From positions 105,807 through 169,806 of the forward strand of contig NZ_MVOH01000015.1 of the NCBI RefSeq assembly GCF_002286935.1: a stretch of DNA of 64,000 bases, given 5' to 3'. Under the pieces are notes generated by a model. It saw only the letters and a list, made by a program, of their open reading frames with translations. It was not told where the DNA came from and did no database searches. Positions 26,360-34,903 of the stretch are shown piece after piece. The stretch's first letter is position 1. Every line of letters starts with the position of its first letter. The translations under genes and the position numbers were made by a program. The DNA comes from Bifidobacterium criceti (GTDB lineage Bacteria > Actinomycetota > Actinomycetes > Actinomycetales > Bifidobacteriaceae).

Positions 26360-26575
26360 GGACGCTGTGGATTCTCAATATGTGGATACGACAATATATC
26401 GGTATGGTGTCGCAATTCACATCTTGTTCGATTAGTTCATTGTGCAAACGTATTCAACGCGCATGAGCAAAAAGGGCGAAATACCGCCACGTTTGAGAAG
26501 GCGTTTGCGGAACATCAACACAAATCCACAATAATTTGTTCGATTGTGGATGATGCACAGTTTATCCACAAATGG
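26360..26575. promoter_or_regulatory. Cluster of DnaA-box-like sequences in an AT-rich gap
   Basis: The gap 26203-26839 holds no recognised gene. Within it, TTATCCACA at 26562-26570 is a perfect DnaA box. GTATCCACA (minus, 26381-26389) and TCATCCACA (minus, 26545-26553) differ at one base. GAATCCACA (minus, near 26366-26374) and AAATCCACA (26522-26530) differ at two. The segment is clearly AT-richer than the flanking genes. There is no dnaA, dnaN or gyrB nearby, so this is not evidently oriC. A DnaA-titrating or DnaA-regulated site is an inference. Confidence 0.45.
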
Positions 26576-26687
26576 AATGTCCAAGTGAAAGCGTTGGCAT
26601 ATTGCTGCGAAATACGCTACATTCGATTGCGGCGGGGAGATTCACGGAATCAACGGTGCGAACTGGGGAGGAAGGGAGTCGACCGCT

Positions 26688-26813
26688 ATGAACAACAACA
26701 AAACAATGCTGGCGTATCCAATTGCGTCCCATGTGCATCCCATATGCGCCGCCGCTTCGCGGTCTGCATATGGCCGCACAAGACGCGTGGAACGCCCAAG
26801 CGACGACAGATGA
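26688..26813 (+). CDS. Possible 41-residue small ORF before the Rv3235-family gene
   Basis: ATG 26688 is preceded at 9 nt by GGAGGAAGGGAG, one of the strongest ribosome sites in the window, and the frame stops at TGA 26811-26813, 26 nt before the next gene. The peptide begins MNNNKTMLAYPIAS and ends in a basic, Arg-rich stretch. No homology is recognised. It may be a real small protein or a leader ORF that couples translation of the next gene. An overlapping longer frame in another register has no ribosome site. Confidence 0.45.
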   Translation: MNNNKTMLAYPIASHVHPICAAASRSAYGRTRRVERPSDDR

Positions 26814-26839
26814 AAGAATAAAGAGAAGGAGGCCCGTAC

Positions 26840-27508
26840 ATGGTCAGGAGCGACGATGCTTACATGCAGGATGAGCCTACGGGGGACAACAATGATGACG
26901 AAGTCCTCGACCTCGGATGGTCGAAACTGTACGAGGAAATGGACGAGGAAAGCCGCAAGGAATTCGACGCCGACGTGCGCAGGGACCGCGAACGCGCTCG
27001 GTTGGCCCGGATCGCCGACCTCAAGGCGATAGAACGCATGAAACAGTGTGCCGCACAGGTGCTGCCGTATTTCGACGGTGAGATTCCGCTCGCGGTGCCG
27101 GGCGAATCGTTGCGCTACCATGTGCAGCTGTGTTTCATGCACGAATACGCCGATTCCTATATCCGTAACCTCATCATGCAGATATGCCGCACGCTGTGTT
27201 CGGCGATCGAGGTCATGCGTGCACGCCAGTCGGGAAGCTCGCTTGCGAAATATATGCAGCCCGAGTGCATCGAGCGTATCGAGATGATGCGTTCGGTTCT
27301 CACGTGTGATCCGCGCACACTCCCCGAACCGGTGCTCAGGATGCGTTATGCACCGGTCATGCCGACCCTCGTCCATGTGATGATGCTGAGCGAGACCGTC
27401 ATGGAGGTCTCGATACATCTGACCATCGGAGGGAAGCACCATTGCGGCAACATGCGCCTCGTGCGTGTGGGGTCGCGCTGGATGTGCGTCCTGATGGACC
27501 TCGGCTGA
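26840..27508 (+). CDS. Rv3235 family (DUF6459-like) protein
   Basis: A protein of 222 residues; ATG 26840 follows AGAAGGAGG. The first 60 residues are strongly charged and acidic. The C-terminal 100 residues end in VGSRWMCVLMDLG, matching the W.C..L.LG ending of Rv3235-family proteins, preceded by a basic strand (HLTIGGKHHCGNMRLVRV). In other actinobacteria this family sits close to secA; no secA is in this window. The role is unknown. The family assignment rests on the C-terminal pattern only. Confidence 0.6.
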   Translation: MVRSDDAYMQDEPTGDNNDDEVLDLGWSKLYEEMDEESRKEFDADVRRDRERARLARIADLKAIERMKQCAAQVLPYFDGEIPLAVPGESLRYHVQLCFMHEYADSYIRNLIMQICRTLCSAIEVMRARQSGSSLAKYMQPECIERIEMMRSVLTCDPRTLPEPVLRMRYAPVMPTLVHVMMLSETVMEVSIHLTIGGKHHCGNMRLVRVGSRWMCVLMDLG

Positions 27509-27549
27509 ATCGTCGGTCGCTCGCGTCCCCCTGCGTTATAGTTGGAGAC

Positions 27550-29619
27550 ATGCTCAGGGAATATGGACTTGACAATATCTATGTGACGACGCAGGGGGAC
27601 ACAGTGTATTCGCTGTTGTCCAAGCGCGCGATCGCCGACCCCGACGACCTCATCGCCCAATGGAAGGACGAAAGGACACGTCAGTGGAATGATGTCATGG
27701 CGGGGGAGATGCTCGCCCAGGTGCGCAGTGTCGCGAAGGGCCTCATGGCCCTCGGCGCACGGCAAGGCACGATGGTCGTGCTGTATTCGGCCACATGCTA
27801 TGAGTGGGGCGTCCTCGATTTCGCCTGTGCGGCGATCGGTGCGGTCTCCGTGCCGATCTATGAGACGGATTCCCCGAAGCAGGCCGCCTCGATCGTCGAG
27901 GAGGTCGAGCCACTCATCGCGTTCGGTGGTGACGAGGCGCATACGCATACCCTCGATTACATCGCCGCCGAGCATCCATGCGTCAAGCATGTACTCAACA
28001 TCGAGAACGGCGCGCTCGACGCGCTCATCAATTACGGCGAGGCCGTCGACGATGACGCGTTGGATGACGCGATCGGCCGGGTGCGTGCGGACGATTTGCT
28101 GACGATTGTCTATACGTCCGGTTCGACCGGCAAACCGAAGGGTGCGATGTTGTCGCACCGCAATTTCACACATATCGTCAAGAACGGCTATGAAATCCTG
28201 CCGGAGATGCTCTATGAGCCGAACAGGCTGTTGCTGTTCCTGCCGCTTGCGCATTGTTTCGCGCGTTACATCCAATACACGGCGATCGGCGGCCATGGCG
28301 TCGTCGGCTATGTGCCCGGGGCGAAGCATCTGCTTGCCGATCTGCGTGGGTTCAAACCGACCTATCTGCTTGGCGTGCCACGTGTCTTCGAGAAGGTGTT
28401 CAACGCGGCGTCGCAGAAGGCCGGCGCCGGCATGCGCGGCCGCATCTTCGCGAACGCGTACAAGCATTTCGTCGCATGGTCGAAGATGGAGGTCGAGCAC
28501 AAGCACCCTTCAGCGATCATGCGTATGAAGCATTCGTTCTATATGGGCACTGTCGCGTCGTCATTCCGCTCGGCGCTTGGCCCCAACCTGCGCTACCTCG
28601 CATGTGGCGGGGCGCCGATCAACACCGATCTTGTGCATTTCTTCAACGGCATGGATGACATCACCTTCATCCAGGGGTATGGCATGACGGAGACGGCCGC
28701 GCCGATGGTCGTCAACTGGCAGAAGGCGAACCGTCCCGGTTCGGTCGGACGGCCCGGCCCCGGCATGGCTGTCCGCACGGCCGAGGATGGCGAGATCGAG
28801 GTCAAAGGCCCGAACGTGTTCCTCGGCTACTACAAGAACCCGGCGAAGACCGACGAGGTCCTCGAACCGAGCGGTTGGCTGCACACGGGCGATCTTGGCA
28901 CAATCGACGACGAGGGGTTCCTGTACATCACCGGCCGCAAGAAGGACATCATCATCACCGCGGGCGGCAAGAACGTCTCCCCGGCGCCAATGGAGAACAC
29001 GATATGCGAGTGTCCGATCGTCGCCCATGCCGTCGTCGTCGGTGACAACAAGCCGTTCATCGGCGCGCTCGTGACACTCGACCCGGATATGACGCCGTCG
29101 TGGCTCAAGGAGCAGGGGCTCGACCCCGACCTGCCGATGGAGGATGTCGCGAACAGCGATGCCGTCCATTCCTTCATTCAGCAATATGTGGACAGCGCGA
29201 ACGCCGCGGTGTCACGCGCCGAATCGGTGCGCAAGTTCATCGTGCTCCCCGAGGACTTCAGCCTTGAGGATGGCACGATGACGGCGAGCATGAAGGTCGT
29301 TCGTCCGAAGGTGCTCACACAATATGCCGATGTGATCGAAGGTGAGCTGTACGCGCCGATGGCCTCCGTGCGCACACCGAATGTCGGCATGCAGATCCTG
29401 GAAAGCACGACGGAGACGGTGAGGAAGGCCGGCGAAAGCGTGCGTGCCGCGTCCGAGAACGTGACGCCGCGCGTGCGGCACGCGATCGACAACGTGCAGG
29501 AGCGCTTCGGCGAGTGGCGCGATGAGCGCACCGGCGCCATACGTGACAGGGGAGACGCCACGAATATGGGCGACCTCGACCCTGAGACGAAGACCGAGCA
29601 ACCCAAAACAGAGGAGTGA
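27550..29619 (+). CDS. Long-chain fatty acid-CoA ligase (AMP-forming)
   Basis: A protein of 689 residues. The AMP-binding P-loop motif YTSGSTGKPKGAM lies near residue 200, GYGMTETAAP near 378, GWLHTGDLG near 441 and the hinge GRKKDIIITAGGKNVSP near 460. It activates fatty acids to acyl-CoA at the membrane for lipid synthesis or recycling. After the adenylation domain there is a 90-residue tail with helical, amphipathic repeats (TTETVRKAGESVRAASENV) not needed for catalysis. TATAGT at 27537-27542 lies 7 nt before the ATG. The stop is 3 nt before the def start, so they form an operon. Confidence 0.92.
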   Translation: MLREYGLDNIYVTTQGDTVYSLLSKRAIADPDDLIAQWKDERTRQWNDVMAGEMLAQVRSVAKGLMALGARQGTMVVLYSATCYEWGVLDFACAAIGAVSVPIYETDSPKQAASIVEEVEPLIAFGGDEAHTHTLDYIAAEHPCVKHVLNIENGALDALINYGEAVDDDALDDAIGRVRADDLLTIVYTSGSTGKPKGAMLSHRNFTHIVKNGYEILPEMLYEPNRLLLFLPLAHCFARYIQYTAIGGHGVVGYVPGAKHLLADLRGFKPTYLLGVPRVFEKVFNAASQKAGAGMRGRIFANAYKHFVAWSKMEVEHKHPSAIMRMKHSFYMGTVASSFRSALGPNLRYLACGGAPINTDLVHFFNGMDDITFIQGYGMTETAAPMVVNWQKANRPGSVGRPGPGMAVRTAEDGEIEVKGPNVFLGYYKNPAKTDEVLEPSGWLHTGDLGTIDDEGFLYITGRKKDIIITAGGKNVSPAPMENTICECPIVAHAVVVGDNKPFIGALVTLDPDMTPSWLKEQGLDPDLPMEDVANSDAVHSFIQQYVDSANAAVSRAESVRKFIVLPEDFSLEDGTMTASMKVVRPKVLTQYADVIEGELYAPMASVRTPNVGMQILESTTETVRKAGESVRAASENVTPRVRHAIDNVQERFGEWRDERTGAIRDRGDATNMGDLDPETKTEQPKTEE

Positions 29620-29622
29620 CCA

Positions 29623-30108
29623 GTGGCAATCCGTGAAATTCGAGTCGTACCCGATCCCGTCCTGCGCACGCCGTGTGATCCCATCACCGAGATCACGCCG
29701 GCGGTGCGCCGCCTTGTCGAGGACCTGCTCGACACCGTCGACGATCCTGGACGTGCGGGACTGTCCGCGAACCAGATCGGCGTGAGCCTGCGCGCGTTCT
29801 CCTACAATCTCGACGGCCGCGTCGGCTACATCCTCAACCCGGTGCTCGAGGAGACGAGGGGCGAACAGTACGGTGACGAAGGCTGCCTGTCGCTGCCCGG
29901 ATTGTGGTACAAGACCCGCCGCGCCGAATATGCGCGCGTGCGTGGCATCGACCTCGACGGCAACGAGGTCGTCCTCGAAGGCGACGGCATCATGGGGCGC
30001 ATGCTCCAGCATGAGACCGACCACCTTGACGGCCATGTGTACATCGACCGTCTTGAAAAGGACGAACGACGCGCGGCGATGCGCAGGATGCGCAGTCTGC
30101 AGCGCTGA
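29623..30108 (+). CDS. def: Peptide deformylase
   Basis: A protein of 161 residues starting with GTG at 29623 behind AGAGGAG. It removes the formyl group from nascent N-terminal methionine. All three motifs are present: GLSANQIG at 46-53 (motif 1, variant of GxGLAAxQ as in other actinobacteria), EGCLS at 86-90 with the metal-binding Cys88, and QHETDHLDG with His130, Glu131 and His134. It is translationally adjacent to the acyl-CoA ligase gene. Confidence 0.95.
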   Translation: MAIREIRVVPDPVLRTPCDPITEITPAVRRLVEDLLDTVDDPGRAGLSANQIGVSLRAFSYNLDGRVGYILNPVLEETRGEQYGDEGCLSLPGLWYKTRRAEYARVRGIDLDGNEVVLEGDGIMGRMLQHETDHLDGHVYIDRLEKDERRAAMRRMRSLQR

Positions 30109-30123
30109 GCCATCCACGTCGGT

Positions 30124-30160
30124 GGGCTCCTCGCAGAATCGTTGATTCTGGGAGGAGCCC
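30124..30160 (+). terminator. Hairpin after def
   Basis: GGGCTCCTC/GAGGAGCCC outer stem and CAGAATC/GATTCTG inner stem separated by a single G-G mismatch, loop GTT. It marks the end of the ligase-def operon before the rpsB leader. Confidence 0.75.
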
Positions 30161-30362
30161 ATGCTATATTCGACGATGGTGCGCCATCCGGCGGCCCCGC
30201 AGTCGCGCGCGGGGACGTCACAAACACATCCCCTACACGCGCATCGTGAATACGCGCCATGCGAGCGACGGCTTGTGTCGGTCGGTCGAACCCCAAGCGG
30301 GGGCGAGATTGCACGCAATGCCGCATGGCTAGGCAATAACCGACAAGAAAGGTAGCAATACC
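30161..30362 (+). promoter_or_regulatory. About 200-nt rpsB upstream region/leader
   Basis: Between the def terminator and rpsB there is no gene. The TATATT at about 30165 is a possible -10 element. The last part contains CCCCAAGCGGGGGCG and repeated CGCATGG/GCAATGCCGCATGGC segments that could fold, and ends with a GAAAGG ribosome site. Many rpsB mRNAs carry autoregulatory leaders that bind S2; whether this is one is an inference. Confidence 0.3.
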
Positions 30363-31277
30363 ATGGCTCAGATCACCATGAGCGAGATGCTGAAAGCGGG
30401 TCTTCAGTTCGGACACCAGACCCGTCGTTGGAACCCGAAGATGAAGCAGTACATCCTCACGGAGCGCAACGGCATCTATATCATCGACCTGTTCAAGACA
30501 CTCGACCTGATCGACGTCGCCTATGATTTCATCAAGACGACCGTCGAGCACAACGGCACCGTCCTGTTCGTCGGCACGAAGAAGCAGGCTCAGGAAGCCA
30601 TCAAGGCCCAGGCGACCCGCGTGGACATGCCGTATGTGTCCGAGCGTTGGCTCGGCGGCATGCTCACGAACTTCCAGACCGTCTCCAAGCGCGTCACGCG
30701 TCTCAAGGAACTCGAGAAGATGGACTTCTCCGATGTCCACGGCTCCGGTCTGACGAAGAAGGAGCTGCTGCTCCTTGAGCGAGAGAAGGACAAGCTCGAG
30801 AAGCAGCTCGGTGGTATCCGCAACATGAGCCGCACGCCTTCCGCGATGTTCGTCGTGGACGTCAACAAGGAAGCGCTTGCGGTCGAGGAAGCCCATAAGC
30901 TCGGCATCCCGGTCGTCGCGATCGTCGACACGAACGCCGATCCGGAAACCGTCGAATACCCGATTCCGGCGAACGACGATGCAATCCGCGGCATCGAACT
31001 GCTTACGACGCTTTTCGCCGACGCTGTCGCCGAAGGCCAGATCGAACGCTCCAACAAGGGCGCCCAGGCTGAGGGTGACAATGCCGAACAGCCGATGCCC
31101 GCTTGGGAGAAGGAACTGCTCGAGAACGACAGCAAGACGACCGATCGTGAGAACGCCGTCGTCACCGAGAGCGCCGTCCTCAAGGATGACGAAGCCGAAG
31201 GCGCCTCCTCCGAGGCCGCCCGCTCGGGCGCCCACTTCGAAGCCTCGCAGGCCGAGAAGGACACCGAAGCCAAGTGA
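30363..31277 (+). CDS. rpsB: 30S ribosomal protein S2
   Basis: A protein of 304 residues; the first 235 are standard S2 ([75 protein letters not shown]). A 65-residue acidic, Ser/Glu/Lys-rich tail follows, longer than in E. coli. It is the first gene of the conserved rpsB-tsf-pyrH-frr-cdsA-rlmN run. Confidence 0.97.
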   Translation: MAQITMSEMLKAGLQFGHQTRRWNPKMKQYILTERNGIYIIDLFKTLDLIDVAYDFIKTTVEHNGTVLFVGTKKQAQEAIKAQATRVDMPYVSERWLGGMLTNFQTVSKRVTRLKELEKMDFSDVHGSGLTKKELLLLEREKDKLEKQLGGIRNMSRTPSAMFVVDVNKEALAVEEAHKLGIPVVAIVDTNADPETVEYPIPANDDAIRGIELLTTLFADAVAEGQIERSNKGAQAEGDNAEQPMPAWEKELLENDSKTTDRENAVVTESAVLKDDEAEGASSEAARSGAHFEASQAEKDTEAK

Positions 31278-31357
31278 TCCATGTGCGGCGACGCGTGATG
31301 CATCGCCGCACACCATGGCTTTCCTGAACACTTTTCATTCAAACCAAGGAGATATCA

Positions 31358-32218
31358 ATGGCAGCTATCACCGCAGCATTGATCAAGCAGGTCCGTGAGG
31401 AGACCGGCGCAGGCATGATGGACGTCAAGAAGGCGCTCACCGAGGCCGAAGGCGATGTCGCGCGCGCGAAGGAAATCATCCGCGCGAAGGGCATCCAAGC
31501 CGCTGGCAAGCGCGAGGGCCGCAAGGCCCAGGAAGGCACGATCGCCTCGACCGTCATCGATTCGGCGAACGGCCAGACCGGTTACGCCGTCGAGCTCAAT
31601 TCGGAGACCGACTTCGTCGCGAAGACGCCGAAGTTCGTCGACTTCGCCGACACGGTCCTCGCGGATGCGGTCAAGGCAGACGCGGACAGCATCGAGGCCG
31701 TCCTTGAAGCCCCGTCCGCGGACGGCACCGTGAAGACCGACATCGAAGAGGCCGCCGCGCTGTTCGGCGAGCATGTCAAGGTCGGCCAGTTCGCGAAGAT
31801 CACCGGACCGCGCGTCGAGATCTATGCCCACAAGAAGTCCGCCGAGATGCCGCCGAGCATCGTCGCGATGATCGCGACCGATGAGGCCGGCGCCGCCGTG
31901 GCCCATGAGGCCGCCCTGCAGATTTCCGCGATGGGTGCGCGTTGGCTCACCCGTGAGGATGTCCCGGAGGATGTCGTCGAGGCCGAACGTCGCGTCGCGA
32001 CCGAGAAGTCCCTCGCCGAAGGCAAGCCGGAGAAGATCGTCCCGAAGATCGTCGAGGGACGTCTCAACGCCTTCTTCAAGGAGAACGTGCTGCTTGAGCA
32101 GGCCTACGTCAAGGATCCGTCGAAGTCGATCGGCGACCTCTTCAAGGAGGTCGGCGGCCAGGCCCTCGCGTTCGCACGCCTTGAGGTCGGCAAGGGCCCA
32201 GAGGCCGACGTCGACTGA
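31358..32218 (+). CDS. tsf: Translation elongation factor Ts
   Basis: A protein of 286 residues behind AAGGAGATATCA. It exchanges GDP for GTP on EF-Tu. The N-terminal UBA-like module (ALIKQVREETGAGMMDVKKA) and the core VELNSETDFVAKTPKF, with the EF-Tu-contacting TDFV motif, are typical. The C-terminal FKENVLLEQAYVKDPSK is the conserved dimerisation/core segment. Probably cotranscribed with rpsB; a strong hairpin at 32274-32309 follows. Confidence 0.97.
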   Translation: MAAITAALIKQVREETGAGMMDVKKALTEAEGDVARAKEIIRAKGIQAAGKREGRKAQEGTIASTVIDSANGQTGYAVELNSETDFVAKTPKFVDFADTVLADAVKADADSIEAVLEAPSADGTVKTDIEEAAALFGEHVKVGQFAKITGPRVEIYAHKKSAEMPPSIVAMIATDEAGAAVAHEAALQISAMGARWLTREDVPEDVVEAERRVATEKSLAEGKPEKIVPKIVEGRLNAFFKENVLLEQAYVKDPSKSIGDLFKEVGGQALAFARLEVGKGPEADVD

Positions 32219-32273
32219 TGCTATGGCCGGTGCGGGCATCCATTGATGGCCGCACCGCGGACATCGCATATCG

Positions 32274-32309
32274 AAGGGGTCGCCCGTCAGGAATGACGGG
32301 CGACCCCTT
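32274..32309 (+). terminator. Intrinsic terminator after tsf
   Basis: A 16-bp perfect stem (AAGGGGTCGCCCGTCA with TGACGGGCGACCCCTT) around a GGAA loop, followed by TCCGTGTC. It separates rpsB-tsf from pyrH. Confidence 0.85.
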
Positions 32310-32378
32310 TCCGTGTCAAACGCCACCGATACTCTAAAAGACGGCATTATGCGTTCGATCGGCAACGAAAGGCACGGT

Positions 32379-33125
32379 ATGGCAGAAGAAACGGCACAGT
32401 CCGAACCACGTAGGGTGTTGCTCAAGCTTTCGGGGGAGGCCTTCGGCGGAGGTAGTGTCGGCATCGACACAGGGGTGGTGCGCCGCATCGCGTCGGAGAT
32501 CGTTCCGGCCGTCGCAGCGGGCGTGCAGGTCGCCATCGTCACCGGCGGCGGCAATTTCTTCCGCGGCGCCGAGCTCCAGCAGGCCGGCATTGACCGTTCC
32601 CGCGGCGATTACATGGGCATGCTCGGTACCGTCATGAACTGTCTCGCGCTGCAGGATTTCCTCGAGCAGGAGGGGCAGGCGACGCGCGTGCAGACGGCTA
32701 TCACGATGGGACAGGTCGCTGAACCATACATTCCCCTCAAGGCGATCCGACATCTCGAAAAGGGGCGTGTCGTCATCTTCGGCGCTGGGGCCGGCATGCC
32801 GTACTTCTCGACCGACACCGTGTCGATCCAGCGTTCGCTTGAGATCCATTGCGACGAGGTACTCATGGGCAAGAACGGCGTCGATGGTGTCTATACGGCC
32901 GACCCCCGCAAGGATGCCGACGCGAAGCGGTTCGCCCGTCTGAGCTACAAACGTGCACTCGTTGACAACCTCGCGGTCATGGACGCGTCGGCGATGGCGA
33001 TGGCGCGTGACAACGACCAGCACATCCGCGTGTTCGGCCTCGAAGCGCCCGGTAACGTCACCCGCGCGTTGCTCGGCGAATCCATTGGTACGCTGGTGTC
33101 CAATGGCGAATCCCAACTCGCGTGA
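32379..33125 (+). CDS. pyrH: UMP kinase
   Basis: A protein of 248 residues of the amino acid kinase fold. It makes UDP from UMP for RNA and UDP-sugar synthesis. Motifs: [13 protein letters not shown] near residue 12 (catalytic Lys), [27 protein letters not shown] and [16 protein letters not shown]. The ATG at 32379 is preferred because GAAAGG lies 6 nt upstream; an in-frame extension to 32313 overlaps the terminator region and has no homology. Confidence 0.96.
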   Translation: MAEETAQSEPRRVLLKLSGEAFGGGSVGIDTGVVRRIASEIVPAVAAGVQVAIVTGGGNFFRGAELQQAGIDRSRGDYMGMLGTVMNCLALQDFLEQEGQATRVQTAITMGQVAEPYIPLKAIRHLEKGRVVIFGAGAGMPYFSTDTVSIQRSLEIHCDEVLMGKNGVDGVYTADPRKDADAKRFARLSYKRALVDNLAVMDASAMAMARDNDQHIRVFGLEAPGNVTRALLGESIGTLVSNGESQLA

Positions 33126-33175
33126 CGCCCACGCGGTACGCATAGTGAACACAGGTTTCATCAAAGGAGAACAAC

Positions 33176-33730
33176 ATGGCAAATCTCGTGGACCAAGCCA
33201 AGGCACAGATGGCGAAATCCGTCGAATCGACGAAGGAGAACTTCTCCGGTATCCGTACCGGCCGCGCCAACCCGGCGCTTCTCAACGGCATCGTCGTCGA
33301 ATACTACGGCGCGCCTACGCCGCTCAAGTCGGTCGCGACGATCGGTGTGCCGGAACCGCGGACATTGTCCGTGACGCCGTTCGACCCATCACAGGCGAAC
33401 GCCGTCGAAAAGGCGCTGCGTGATTCCGACCTCGGTGCAAGCCCACGCCGCAACGGCGCGCAGATCCTGCTGACGATGCCGGAACTGACCGAGGACCGCC
33501 GCAAGGAATACGTCAAGCTCGCCAAGACGAAGGCCGAGGACGGTAAGGTCGCTGTGCGCAACATCCGCCGCAAGACGAAGGAAGCGATTGACAAGGCCGT
33601 CAAGGACGGCGAGATGGGTGAGGATGAGGGCGACCGCCTGCTCAAGGACCTCGACAAGGTCACGAAGCAGGTCACCGAGGAACTCGATGCCCTGCTCGAA
33701 GGCAAGCAGAAGGAGATCATGGAGGTCTGA
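33176..33730 (+). CDS. frr: Ribosome recycling factor
   Basis: A protein of 184 residues behind AAAGGAGAACAAC. It splits post-termination ribosomes with EF-G. The family segments FSGIRTGRANPALLNGI, YYGAPTPLKSVATI, PFDPSQANAVEKALRDSDLG and ELTEDRRKEYVKLAKTKAED are all present, and the length matches the family. Confidence 0.97.
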   Translation: MANLVDQAKAQMAKSVESTKENFSGIRTGRANPALLNGIVVEYYGAPTPLKSVATIGVPEPRTLSVTPFDPSQANAVEKALRDSDLGASPRRNGAQILLTMPELTEDRRKEYVKLAKTKAEDGKVAVRNIRRKTKEAIDKAVKDGEMGEDEGDRLLKDLDKVTKQVTEELDALLEGKQKEIMEV

Positions 33731-33744
33731 CACCTCCTGCCATT

Positions 33745-33848
33745 CGATGCGCCCGACGCGTAAAAACGGTTCCCGAAGCTTCGGGAACGCGCGTGGGCGC
33801 ATCGTTGTATGTCATGCATGGGTGTGTCCTCGGACCAAGGACACACCC
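33745..33848 (+). terminator. Two consecutive hairpins between frr and cdsA
   Basis: The first (33745-33804) has an outer stem CGATGCGCCC/GGGCGCATCG enclosing an inner perfect palindrome GTTCCCGAAGCTTCGGGAAC (33769-33788). The second (33820-33848) is GGGTGTGTCC/GGACACACCC with a 9-nt loop, ending 10 nt before the cdsA ribosome site. Termination or attenuation between frr and cdsA is likely. Confidence 0.65.
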
Positions 33849-33870
33849 GGCCCACTGAAGGAAGGCAACG

Positions 33871-34836
33871 GTGCCGCATATGCAGCAATCCCATGAGGCC
33901 GAGGAGAAACTCGAACAGATCAACAAGAGGACCGGCCGCAACATGCCCCAGGCCGTGGCGACGGCCGTCGTGCTCATCGTCATCATCCTTGCATGCCTGT
34001 TCATCGATCCGATGCTGTTCGCATTGCTTGTCGTCGTGTTCATGATTCCGGCGCTGTGGGAACTCAGGGTGGACTTCGCGACCCGCAACCTGCACATCCC
34101 ACTGCTCACGCTTTGGATCTGTTCGACTGCGACACTGCTCGCCGTCTACTTCTGTGAGCAGCACGTCGTCGCGATGGCGACAGGTGTGATGGCGTCGCTC
34201 ATCATCGTCGCCGTCACCGCGAGTCTGCAGATCACGCTCAACGGCAGGACATCGCAGGCGGTCGCGAACAAGGCCTCGGACGGCAACGGTCCCCGCGCGG
34301 AGCACCTTGCACAGGAACCGCATAGCCATCTGACGCAAGTGGCTGTGTCGATGTTCACCGTCCTCTATATCCCCTTGCTTGCCTCATGCATCATCATGCC
34401 GGTCACGTTCAATGGACATCCGGTCTCGCATGCGATCCTCATCGTGTTCATGCCGGCGCTGAGTGACACGGGCGGCCTGTTCGCGGGGGCATGGCTCGGC
34501 AGGCACAAGCTGTGCCCGACGATATCCCCGAAGAAATCGGTCGAAGGCTTATGCGGTTCGATTCTTTTCGCGATGGCTGGTTGTGCTGTCGTGTTCGCAT
34601 GCACCTATGAGGCGTCGATGTGGGCGTCGCATTGGTGGGTGCCCATCATCGCCGGCATCATGATCGGCGTCGTCGGCACGTTCGGCGACCTGTGCGCATC
34701 GCTCATCAAACGGGACCTTGGCATCAAGGACATGGGCCATCTGCTCAAAGGGCACGGTGGCATCCTCGACCGTGTCGATTCGATCCTCATGTGCGCGCCG
34801 TTCATATGCGTGCTGCTGTGGATGACCGGACTGTGA
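33871..34836 (+). CDS. cdsA: Phosphatidate cytidylyltransferase (CDP-diglyceride synthase)
   Basis: A protein of 321 residues starting with GTG 33871 behind GAAGGAAGG (ATG 33880 in frame is the alternative). It makes CDP-diacylglycerol from phosphatidate and CTP in the membrane. About eight hydrophobic segments follow a soluble N-terminus. The signature near the C-terminus is complete: SPKKSVEG, GDLCASLIKRDLGIKDMG and GHGGILDRVDS with the metal-binding acidic residues. CDP-DAG is the substrate of PgsA encoded at 49467. Confidence 0.93.
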   Translation: MPHMQQSHEAEEKLEQINKRTGRNMPQAVATAVVLIVIILACLFIDPMLFALLVVVFMIPALWELRVDFATRNLHIPLLTLWICSTATLLAVYFCEQHVVAMATGVMASLIIVAVTASLQITLNGRTSQAVANKASDGNGPRAEHLAQEPHSHLTQVAVSMFTVLYIPLLASCIIMPVTFNGHPVSHAILIVFMPALSDTGGLFAGAWLGRHKLCPTISPKKSVEGLCGSILFAMAGCAVVFACTYEASMWASHWWVPIIAGIMIGVVGTFGDLCASLIKRDLGIKDMGHLLKGHGGILDRVDSILMCAPFICVLLWMTGL

Positions 34837-34903
34837 CCGGCCGCCCTCGCGACGCGCGCCCATCCGGTATTGGGCCTATGCCATCCATCCATCCGACGAA
34901 AGT

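Noticed and set aside
26162..26821. 219-codon frame in the gap after guaB3
   Set aside because: It begins inside the guaB3 terminator hairpin, has no ribosome site and an erratic composition with many Cys/Trp/His residues.
26203..26839. Chromosomal replication origin
   Set aside because: DnaA-box-like sites are present, but dnaA, dnaN, recF, gyrB, rpmH or parAB are not nearby, so oriC is not claimed.
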